This document shows positions 26,181-32,647 of a stretch of DNA of 64,000 nt, piece after piece. The notes beneath the pieces were generated by a model, which did not search any database, was not told the DNA's origin, and saw nothing but the letters and a program-made list of their open reading frames with translations. The stretch spans positions 248,001-312,000 of the forward strand of contig NZ_JAAALO010000008.1 in the NCBI RefSeq assembly GCF_009908295.1, written 5' to 3'. This DNA comes from Micromonospora rubida (GTDB lineage Bacteria > Actinomycetota > Actinomycetes > Mycobacteriales > Micromonosporaceae). Numbering within the stretch: the first letter of the stretch is position 1; every line of letters starts with the position of its first letter. A program made the translations under genes and the position numbers.

Positions 26181-27026
26181 ATGCTGCGTGTCGCCATTCC
26201 GAACAAGGGCACCCTGGCCGAGCCGGCCGCCGGGATGCTGCGCGAGGCCGGTTACCGGCAGCGCCGCGACCCCAAGGACCTGGTCTGCCGGGACGAGGCC
26301 AACGACGTCGAGTTCTTCTACCTGCGTCCCCGCGACATCGCCACCTACGTCGGCTCCGGCGACCTGGACCTCGGCATCACCGGCCGGGACCTGCTGGTCG
26401 ACTCCGGCGCCCCGGCCGAGGAGGTGGTGGACCTCGCCTTCGGCGGGGCCACCTTCCGGTTCGCCGCCCGCCCCGACACCATCGCCTCGCCGAAGGAGCT
26501 GGGCGGGCACCGGATCGCCACCGCGTACCCGGGGGTGGTCCGCCGCTACCTCGACGACCACGGGCTGGCCGCCGACGTGATCCGGCTCGACGGCGCGGTG
26601 GAGAACGCCGTCCGCCTCGGCGTGGCCGACGTGGTGGCCGACGTGGTCTCCACCGGGGCGACCCTGCGCCAGGCCGGCCTGGAGATCGTCGGCGACCCGC
26701 TGCTGGTCTCCTCGGCGGTGCTGGTCCGTCGGGCGGAGGCCCCCGAGCACGCCCAGGAGGCGCAGCTCCTGCGCCGGCTGCACGGGGTGCTGGTGGCCCG
26801 CCGCTACGTGATGCTCGCGTACGACGTGCCGGCCGGGCTGCTCGACCGGGCCAGCTCGCTCACCCCCGGCATCGAGTCGCCCACCGTCTCGCCGCTGCAC
26901 CGCGAGGGCTGGGTCGCGGTGCAGGCGATGGTGCGGAGCGACGACGTGCACCGGATCATGGACGAGCTGTACGAGCTGGGCGCCCGCGCCATCCTGGTCA
27001 CCAACATCCACGCCTGCCGGCTGTGA
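26181..27026 (+). CDS. hisG: ATP phosphoribosyltransferase, long form
   Basis: First, committed step of histidine synthesis. The 281 residues are the long form with a C-terminal ACT-like regulatory domain, so feedback by histidine is expected. Motifs are MLRVAIPNKGTLAEPAAGML, GDLDLGITGRDLLVDSGA, RIATAYPGVVRRYL, and the PRPP loop DGAVENAVRLGVADVVADVVSTGATL; the C-terminus has GIESPTVSPL and the closing RAILVTNIHACRL. ATG 26181 has GAGGGAG nine bases upstream. Its stop overlaps the next gene by GTGA. Confidence 0.96.
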   Translation: MLRVAIPNKGTLAEPAAGMLREAGYRQRRDPKDLVCRDEANDVEFFYLRPRDIATYVGSGDLDLGITGRDLLVDSGAPAEEVVDLAFGGATFRFAARPDTIASPKELGGHRIATAYPGVVRRYLDDHGLAADVIRLDGAVENAVRLGVADVVADVVSTGATLRQAGLEIVGDPLLVSSAVLVRRAEAPEHAQEAQLLRRLHGVLVARRYVMLAYDVPAGLLDRASSLTPGIESPTVSPLHREGWVAVQAMVRSDDVHRIMDELYELGARAILVTNIHACRL

Positions 27027-28105
27027 GACCGCCGCCCCCGGCGGTCGCCCTCGCCCTGGTGGTGCTCGGCGGGGCGGCGTCCGCGGCGCAGGGGGCGGGC
27101 AACGCCACGCTGGGGGAACGGGCCGGCGATCCGGTGCTCGGCGCGCTGGTCAACAACATCGGCGGGTGCCTGGTGGTCCTCGTTGGCCTGCTCGGCCTGC
27201 CGTCCACCCGGGCCGGGCTCGCCGCGCTGCGCCGGGCCCGGCTGCCGTGGTGGTCGTACCTCGGTGGGCTGGGCGGGGCGGTGATCGTGACGGCCGCCAC
27301 GTACGTCGTCCCGGTGCTCGGGATCGCGGTGTTCACCATCGCCCAGGTGGCCGGGGGCAGCCTCGGCGGGCTCGCGGCGGACCGGGCCGGGCTGGCCCCG
27401 CTCGGGCGGCTGCGGCTGACCGGCCCCAGGGTCGCCGGGGCGCTGCTCGGCGTGCTCGCCGTCGCCCTGGCCCAGGTCGGCCGGCCGGTCGCCGGCGTCG
27501 CCGTCGGCGGGGTCCTGCTCGCCGTCGTGGGCGGGGCGGCGGTCGCCCTCCAGTCCGCGCTCAACGGCCGGGTCGCCGCCGCCGGCACCACCACGGCCGG
27601 CATCGCGATCAACTTCGCCGTGGGCACCCCGGTCATCGTGGCGGTGGCCGCGCTCGCCGGGGTCTTCACCGGCCCCGAGCCGACCTGGCCGGGCGACTGG
27701 TACCTGTATCTCGGCGGCCTGTACGGCGTCGGCATCGTGCTGGCCCTGATGCTCGGGGTCCGGGCGGTCGGGGTGCTGCGCACCGGGCTGGCCCTGGTCG
27801 CCGGCCAGCTCGGCGGCGCCCTGCTGCTGGACGTCGCACTGCCGGGCGGGGCGGGGCCCCGGTGGCCGGTGCTGGTCGGTGCGCTGCTCACCCTGCTGGC
27901 GGTGGTGGTCGCCGGCCGCGGCACCCGCCCACCGACGCCGGCCGGTCCGGTCGTCCCGGCGCCCCGGACGGGCCCCGCATTCCCGGCGGGTCCAGCGGCC
28001 CCGGTGCGCCCGGGGGATTCCCGGGGCCGGGGCCGTTCCGACGCCGTGGATCGTCGGCGCGCCGGGCCTGCCGGCCGCCCGGGTCCACCTCCTGAATCCC
28101 GGTGA
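27023..28105 (+). CDS. DMT-superfamily exporter (two DUF606/YdcZ-like repeats)
   Basis: A 360-residue membrane protein with about ten hydrophobic segments. It is built of two related halves, each starting with an Asn-containing helix (AAQGAGNATLGERAGDPVLGALVNN and VALQSALNGRVAAAGTTTAGIAIN), the pattern of YdcZ-like small-molecule exporters. The last ~60 residues are a Pro/Arg/Gly-rich cytoplasmic tail. GTG 27023 overlaps the hisG stop, so it is translationally coupled to histidine synthesis genes. The substrate is unknown; amino-acid export is a guess from context. Confidence 0.82.
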   Translation: MRPPPPAVALALVVLGGAASAAQGAGNATLGERAGDPVLGALVNNIGGCLVVLVGLLGLPSTRAGLAALRRARLPWWSYLGGLGGAVIVTAATYVVPVLGIAVFTIAQVAGGSLGGLAADRAGLAPLGRLRLTGPRVAGALLGVLAVALAQVGRPVAGVAVGGVLLAVVGGAAVALQSALNGRVAAAGTTTAGIAINFAVGTPVIVAVAALAGVFTGPEPTWPGDWYLYLGGLYGVGIVLALMLGVRAVGVLRTGLALVAGQLGGALLLDVALPGGAGPRWPVLVGALLTLLAVVVAGRGTRPPTPAGPVVPAPRTGPAFPAGPAAPVRPGDSRGRGRSDAVDRRRAGPAGRPGPPPESR

Positions 28106-28177
28106 CCCGGTGACCCGGGCCGGAGGCGCGGGCAGGTGGTCGCGTGTGGCGGTGGGTGGGCCGGCGGTCCCGGATGG

Positions 28178-28183
28178 CAGACT
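28178..28183 (+). promoter_or_regulatory. -10-like element for the PH-domain gene (leaderless)
   Basis: CAGACT followed by six bases and the GTG at 28190 matches the leaderless arrangement seen at several other genes here, though the first base is C rather than T. Confidence 0.35.
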
Positions 28184-28189
28184 GGTGGG

Positions 28190-28651
28190 GTGAGCGATAC
28201 CGAACCGGTGATCCTGCGGCCCCGCCGGATCCGGCTGGTCTGCTGGGTGTCGGCCGCCGTCCTGTTGGTGGTGTTCGGCCTGGTGGCCACCTCGTTGACC
28301 GGCGGGACCGGCAACGGCTACGGCACCTTCCAGCGCGGCGACCAGCTTGCCATGATCGGCCTCGGCGTCTTCGGCGCGCTCGGCATTCTGCTGTTCACCC
28401 GCCCCCGGGTGGAGGCGGACGCGCGCGGCGTGCGGGTGCGCAACGTCATCGGCTCGCACGAGCTGCCCTGGGAGGTCGTCCGGGGGGTGCGCTTCGACCG
28501 GGGCGCGCCGTGGGCGAGCCTGGAGCTGCACGACGACGACCTGCTGCCGATGGTGGCCCTCCAGGCGGCCGACAAGGAGCTGGCGGTCGAGGGGGTCCGC
28601 GCCCTGCGCCGGCTGCACCAGGCCCATCTCGCGTCCCTCGCCGCCCGCTGA
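28190..28651 (+). CDS. Membrane protein with PH-like domain
   Basis: A 153-residue small membrane protein. Two hydrophobic segments (LVCWVSAAVLLVVFGLVA, then LAMIGLGVFGALGILLF) are followed by a cytoplasmic bacterial PH-like domain: RPRVEADARGVRVRNVIGSHELPWEVVRGVRFDRG...WASLELHDDDLLPMVAL. This architecture is common in actinobacteria and its role is unknown. GTG 28190 is chosen from the -10 spacing and because the conserved part begins there; the frame remains open to 28136. Confidence 0.78.
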   Translation: MSDTEPVILRPRRIRLVCWVSAAVLLVVFGLVATSLTGGTGNGYGTFQRGDQLAMIGLGVFGALGILLFTRPRVEADARGVRVRNVIGSHELPWEVVRGVRFDRGAPWASLELHDDDLLPMVALQAADKELAVEGVRALRRLHQAHLASLAAR

Positions 28652-28743
28652 GCCGTCCCGGGCAGCGTCCCGCGCAGCCCGCCGCGCCGTCCCGCGCCGC
28701 CGCTGAGCCTTCCCGGGCAGCTGGTTGAGCCGTTCCGGGCAGC
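28649..28743. repeat. Three imperfect 18-bp direct repeats
   Basis: TGAGCCGTCCCGGGCAGC occurs at 28649-28666, with one-base variants at 28704-28721 and 28726-28743. The first copy overlaps the stop codon of the PH-domain gene. The core CCCGGG is self-complementary, so each copy could form a small hairpin. Function unknown. Confidence 0.5.
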
Positions 28744-28816
28744 CTCCGGGCCGCATGGGTGGCCGACCCGAGGGCTGATCTGCGCGCCCGGTTTGGGGTC
28801 GGATCGGGGGGAGGTG

Positions 28817-29089
28817 TAGTCTTGCTGAGTCGACCAGACTGCCCCCGTGTCCCACGTGCGGGTGGTCTTGAAGCGGAGCGCCTGCTCCCACCCGAGTTGC
28901 CCCAGTCGGTGGCCGGGTCCGGTCACCGGTTCCGGGCACACCCCGGTTCCGGATGCGCGATCATGTGATCGTGCCGACCGGTCGAGCGGGCCCTGGCATA
29001 TGCCGGGGCCTTCTGCTTTCCGGATCGGCCCCCACCACGGGGGCCGCGGAGTCGGCCACGCAGGAGAGATTTCGACTCGAGGAGGCCCC
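28817..29089 (+). promoter_or_regulatory. Promoter and structured leader of infC-rpmI-rplT
   Basis: TAGTCT at 28817-28822 is a good -10, giving a leader of about 260 nt before infC. The leader contains a 9-10 bp hairpin at 28989-29010 (GGCCCTGGCA/TGCCGGGGCC) followed by TTCTGCTTTCC, which looks like an attenuator. A second 8-bp hairpin lies at 29026-29046. A GAGGAGG ribosome site sits at 29079-29085. Leader control of this operon by L20 or IF3 is known in other phyla; here it is inferred from structure only. Confidence 0.55.
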
Positions 29090-29758
29090 ATCAGCGTCGA
29101 ACCACGCGTGAACGAGCAGATCCGGGCACGTGAGGTCCGACTGGTCGGCCCCGAGGGTGAGCAGGTGGGCATCGTCCCGCTGGAGCGCGCCCTTCAGCTG
29201 GCCGCGGACGTCGACCTGGACCTGGTCGAGGTTGCGCCGATGGCGCGCCCGCCGGTGTGCAAGCTCATGGACTTCGGCAAGTTCAAGTACGAGAGCGCAC
29301 TCAAGGCGCGCGAAGCGCGGCGTAACCAGCAGCAGACCGTCATCAAGGAGATGAAGCTCCGGCCGAAGATCGACCCGCACGACTACGAGACCAAAAAGGG
29401 TCACGTGGTGCGGTTCCTCAAGGCCGGCGACAAGGTCAAGGTGACGATCATGTTCCGCGGTCGCGAGCAGAGCCGCCCGGAGCTGGGCTACCGGCTCCTG
29501 CGTCGGCTCGAATCCGAGATCACGGAGCTGGGATACGTCGAGGCCGCTCCGAAGCAGGACGGTCGAAACATGATCATGGTTCTCGCTCCGCACCGGGCCG
29601 TCAAGGCCTCCGCGGTCGCCGCGACGGCGTCCCGCGGTGCACCCCGGGACAGGGCCGCGGACGAGTCCGCCGCTCCGGAAGCCGGTGAGACCGTGGCGGT
29701 CGGCGAGACCGCACCAGCCGGTGAGACCGGCGCAGTCGCCGACAACAGCGGCGAGTAA
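29090..29758 (+). CDS. infC: Translation initiation factor IF-3, probable ATC start
   Basis: IF-3 polices start-codon choice on the 30S subunit. The frame reads SVEPRVNEQIRAREVRLVGP, then VDLDLVEVAPMARPPVCKLMDFGKFKYE, the linker, and KMKLRPKID-type C-domain (VIKEMKLRPKIDPHDYETKKGHVVRFL). The only good ribosome site, GAGGAGG, is four bases before ATC 29090; the first GTG in the conserved region, 29108, has none. An AUC start would fit the non-AUG autoregulation known for infC. A ~45-residue acidic tail with repeated G-E-T triplets extends the C-terminus. About 222 residues. Confidence 0.92.
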   Translation: MSVEPRVNEQIRAREVRLVGPEGEQVGIVPLERALQLAADVDLDLVEVAPMARPPVCKLMDFGKFKYESALKAREARRNQQQTVIKEMKLRPKIDPHDYETKKGHVVRFLKAGDKVKVTIMFRGREQSRPELGYRLLRRLESEITELGYVEAAPKQDGRNMIMVLAPHRAVKASAVAATASRGAPRDRAADESAAPEAGETVAVGETAPAGETGAVADNSGE

Positions 29759-29777
29759 CAGGGGAGAAGACGTTTCA

Positions 29778-29972
29778 ATGCCGAAGATGAAGAGCCACAC
29801 GGGCATGGGCAAGCGGGTCAAGGTGACCGGCAGGGGCAAGATCGTTGCCCAGCAGGCCGGCCTCCGCCACAACCTGGAGAAGAAGCCCTCCACCCAGACC
29901 CGGCGGCTGACCGGCACGGTCGAGCTGGCCAAGGCTGACGTCAAGCGAATCAAGAAGCTGCTCGGCCGCTGA
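29778..29972 (+). CDS. rpmI: 50S ribosomal protein L35
   Basis: A 64-residue basic ribosomal protein: MPKMKSHTGMGKRVKVTGRGK and later KPSTQTRRLTGTVELAK are characteristic. ATG 29778 has AGGGGAGAAG eight bases upstream; the longer open frame before it is not conserved. It lies between infC and rplT in the universal order. Confidence 0.97.
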   Translation: MPKMKSHTGMGKRVKVTGRGKIVAQQAGLRHNLEKKPSTQTRRLTGTVELAKADVKRIKKLLGR

Positions 29973-30005
29973 CGCGCGCCACCTTCACGGATACAAGGAG
30001 TTGAG

Positions 30006-30398
30006 ATGGCACGCGTCAAGCGGGCTGTAAACGCCCAAAAGAAGCGTCGTACCCTGCTGGAGTCCGCAAGCGGCTACCGCGGTCAGCGCTCCCGGCTGTA
30101 CCGCAAGGCCAAGGAGCAGGTGCTGCACTCGATGCAGTACGCCTACCGGGACCGTCGCGACCGCAAGGGCGACTTCCGGCAGCTGTGGATCACCCGGATC
30201 AACGCGGGAGCCCGCGCCAACGGGATGACCTACAACCGGCTGATCCAGGGCCTGCGCCTGGCCGGCGTCGAGGTCGACCGGAAGATCCTGGCCGACATGG
30301 CCGTCAACGACGCCGCCTCGTTCGCCGCGATCGTCGAGATCGCCCGCGTCGCCGTGGCGGCCGAGGGCACCGGCGGCGCGGCGGCCCAGGCCGCCTGA
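30006..30398 (+). CDS. rplT: 50S ribosomal protein L20
   Basis: A 130-residue large-subunit assembly protein with MARVKRAVNAQKKRRTLLES, YRGQRSRLYRKAKEQVLHS and the globular RKGDFRQLWITRINAGARANGMTYNRLI. AAGGAG lies about nine bases upstream of ATG 30006. A short Ala/Gly-rich tail ends the protein. In other bacteria L20 represses this operon by binding the leader. Confidence 0.97.
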   Translation: MARVKRAVNAQKKRRTLLESASGYRGQRSRLYRKAKEQVLHSMQYAYRDRRDRKGDFRQLWITRINAGARANGMTYNRLIQGLRLAGVEVDRKILADMAVNDAASFAAIVEIARVAVAAEGTGGAAAQAA

Positions 30399-30413
30399 TC
30401 CGCCAGCATCCTG

Positions 30414-30459
30414 CCGAGGCGCCCCCCGTGTCGTCCACGACGCACGGCGGGCGCCTCGG
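30414..30459 (+). terminator. Hairpin after rplT
   Basis: CCGAGGCGCC (30414-30423) and GGCGCCTCGG (30450-30459) are perfect 10-bp arms, and the enclosed bases (CCGTG...CACGG) can extend the stem. It probably ends the infC operon. Confidence 0.6.
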
Positions 30460-30481
30460 TCGCGCTGTGGAGCCGAACACC

Positions 30482-31279
30482 ATGCCCTTCACCCCACGTA
30501 CCCCCAGGGTCGTCGCCGCCCGTCGGCTGCACCGGCGCCGCGACCGCGACGCCGCCGGCCGGTTCCTCGCCGAGGGGCCGCAGGCCGTCCGGGAGGCCCT
30601 CGCCCGCCCCGACACCGTCGTCGAGCTGTTCGGCACCCCGGCAGCCCTCGACCGGTACGCCGACCTGGCCGCCCGCGCCGCCCACGCCGACGTGCCGGTC
30701 TCCGAGGTCACCGACGACGCCCTCGCCGCGCTCGCCGAGACCGTCGCCCCGCAGGGACTGGTCGCCGTCTGCCGGCACCTGGACGTGCCGCTGGACGACG
30801 CGCTCGCCGCCGGCCCCCGCCTCGTCGCGGTGCTCGCCGAGATCCGCGACCCGGGCAACGCCGGCACCGTGCTGCGCACCGCCGACGCCGCCGGGGCCGG
30901 TGCCGTGGTCTTCGCCGGCGACGCGGTCGACCCGTACAACGGCAAGTGCGTGCGGGCCTCGGCCGGCAGCCTCTTCCACGTCGACGTGGTCCGCGCGCCG
31001 GACCCCCTCACCGTGGTCGAAGCGCTGCGTGCCGCCGGGCTCTCGATCTTCGCCACCACCGGGTACGGCGACAGCGACCTCGACGACCTCGCCGACGCCG
31101 GCCGGCTGGCCGCCCCTACCGCCTGGTTGTTCGGCTCGGAGGCGCACGGGCTGCCGGAGGACTTGGCCGCCGCCGCCGACGCCCGGGTGCGGGTGCCGCT
31201 GCACGGGCGCGCCGAGAGCCTGAACCTGGCTGCGGCTGCCGCCGTGTGCCTGTACGCTTCAGCGAGAGCACTGCGCTGA
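30482..31279 (+). CDS. TrmH/SpoU-family RNA 2'-O-methyltransferase
   Basis: A 265-residue SPOUT methyltransferase, commonly found next to rplT/pheS and annotated as 23S rRNA methyltransferase. The N-terminal substrate-binding domain has RFLAEGPQAVREAL. The knotted catalytic domain has LAEIRDPGNAGTVLRTADAAGA (motif 1 Asn/Arg), LFGSEAHGLPEDL (motif 2) and LHGRAESLNLAAAAAVCLY (motif 3). ATG 30482 is used; GTG 30467 or GTG 30428 in the same frame are alternatives. The exact RNA position methylated cannot be told. Confidence 0.88.
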   Translation: MPFTPRTPRVVAARRLHRRRDRDAAGRFLAEGPQAVREALARPDTVVELFGTPAALDRYADLAARAAHADVPVSEVTDDALAALAETVAPQGLVAVCRHLDVPLDDALAAGPRLVAVLAEIRDPGNAGTVLRTADAAGAGAVVFAGDAVDPYNGKCVRASAGSLFHVDVVRAPDPLTVVEALRAAGLSIFATTGYGDSDLDDLADAGRLAAPTAWLFGSEAHGLPEDLAAAADARVRVPLHGRAESLNLAAAAAVCLYASARALR

Positions 31280-31353
31280 CGCCCGAGCGCGCCCGCACCC
31301 GATGTCGGGTGCCCGGCCGGCGGCGCGGTCCCACCACAGGGGAGTCGACCACA

Positions 31354-31416
31354 TGATGAACGCGCCACGGCGTTCGTTTAGCCAGCCCGCCGGTGTCGGC
31401 GGGCGGCGGGCCTGAC
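31354..31416 (+). CDS. Small ORF with strong ribosome site, possible leader peptide
   Basis: AGGGGAG stands nine bases before ATG 31354, which opens a 20-codon frame reading MMNAPRRSFSQPAGVGGRRA. A hairpin (CCCGCCG/CGGCGGG) falls inside its second half. It lies between the methyltransferase and pheS but upstream of the candidate pheS promoter, and has only one Phe codon, so a classical Phe attenuator is unlikely. May be untranslated. Confidence 0.25.
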
Positions 31417-31469
31417 CCTTCCCCCTGCGCGATCTCCCACCGGCGGGCTGCGGCACAGCCGCGCGTCCG

Positions 31470-31475
31470 TAGACT
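31470..31475 (+). promoter_or_regulatory. Candidate -10 element for pheST
   Basis: TAGACT about 53 bases before the pheS ATG, identical to the def -10 hexamer. No convincing -35. Confidence 0.35.
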
Positions 31476-31528
31476 CGCTTCGCCGCCCGTGCAGGGCCGG
31501 TGCCGCCGTGAGGGAGTGCCCGTACGCC

Positions 31529-32608
31529 ATGACCTATCGCAACGATCCGTACGACCCGAAGCAGGTCGCCCTGCTCGCCCCGGACGCCCTGGACGGGGCC
31601 GTGGCCGACGCCGAGCAGGCGTTCGCCGCCGCCGCCGACCCGGACGCGCTGACCGCGCTGCGTCCCGCGCACCTCGGTGACCGGTCCCCGGTCTCGCTGG
31701 CCCGCCGGGAGATCGGCGCGCTGCCCCCGGCCGCGAAGTCCGACGCCGGCAAGCGGGTCAACGAGGCCCGCCGGGCGATCGAGGCCGCCTACGCCGCCCG
31801 CGCCGAGGTCCTCGAACGCGAGCAGGCCGAGCGGGTGCTGGTCACCGAGCGGGTCGACGTCACGCTGCCCTACGACCGCCGGCCGCGCGGTGCCCGGCAC
31901 CCGCTGAGCGTGCTGATGGAGCAGATCAGCGACCTGTTCGTCGGAATGGGCTACGAGGTGGCCGAGGGGCCCGAGGTCGAGCTGGAGTGGACCAACTTCG
32001 ACGCCCTCAACATCCCCGCCGACCACCCGGCGCGCGGCCTGATGGACACCTTCCACATCGCACCGCCGCCGGGCGCGGAGAGTTCCGGGCTGGTGCTGCG
32101 CACCCACACCTCACCGGTGCAGGCGCGCACCATGCTGACCCGTAAGCCGCCGATCTACGTGGTGGTGCCCGGCCGGGTGTACCGCACCGACGAGCTGGAC
32201 GCCACCCACGCCCCCGTGTTCCACCAGGTCGAGGGCCTGGTGGTGGACCGGGGGATCACCATGGCGCACCTGCGCGGCACCCTCGACCACTTCGCCCGGG
32301 CCATGTTCGGCGAGGGCGCGAAGACCCGCTGGCGGCCGCACTACTTCCCGTTCACGGAGCCGTCCGCCGAGTTCGACGTGTGGTTCCCGGAGCACCGCGA
32401 CGGGCCGCGCTGGGTCGAGTGGGGCGGCTGCGGGATGGTCAACCCCCGGGTGCTGCGCGCCTGCGGGATCGACCCGGAGACCTATTCCGGCTTCGCCTTC
32501 GGCATGGGCATCGACCGGACCGTGATGTTCCGCCACGGGGTCAGCGACATGCGGGACATGGCCGAGGGCGACGTGCGGTTCACCCGCGCGTTCGGGGCCG
32601 GGGCGTAG
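31529..32608 (+). CDS. pheS: Phenylalanyl-tRNA synthetase alpha subunit
   Basis: Catalytic subunit of the class II alpha2-beta2 enzyme. After a coiled-coil N-terminus come HPLSVLMEQISDLFVGMGYEVAEGPEVE, LRTHTSPVQARTM (motif 2 region), the GRVYRTDELDATHAPVFHQVEGL stretch, and motif 3 as FGMGIDRTVMFRHG. ATG 31529 has GAGGGAG 12 bases upstream; GTG 31508 in frame adds seven residues. The 359-residue length is typical. pheT follows after 39 bp. Confidence 0.96.
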   Translation: MTYRNDPYDPKQVALLAPDALDGAVADAEQAFAAAADPDALTALRPAHLGDRSPVSLARREIGALPPAAKSDAGKRVNEARRAIEAAYAARAEVLEREQAERVLVTERVDVTLPYDRRPRGARHPLSVLMEQISDLFVGMGYEVAEGPEVELEWTNFDALNIPADHPARGLMDTFHIAPPPGAESSGLVLRTHTSPVQARTMLTRKPPIYVVVPGRVYRTDELDATHAPVFHQVEGLVVDRGITMAHLRGTLDHFARAMFGEGAKTRWRPHYFPFTEPSAEFDVWFPEHRDGPRWVEWGGCGMVNPRVLRACGIDPETYSGFAFGMGIDRTVMFRHGVSDMRDMAEGDVRFTRAFGAGA

Positions 32609-32647
32609 ACGGTGCGGGCACGAGTAACGGAAACGGTGATCTGAGTC

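Noticed and set aside
30946..31356. Alternate-frame ORF overlapping the end of the TrmH-family gene
   Set aside because: No conserved motifs; the methyltransferase frame has all three SPOUT motifs.
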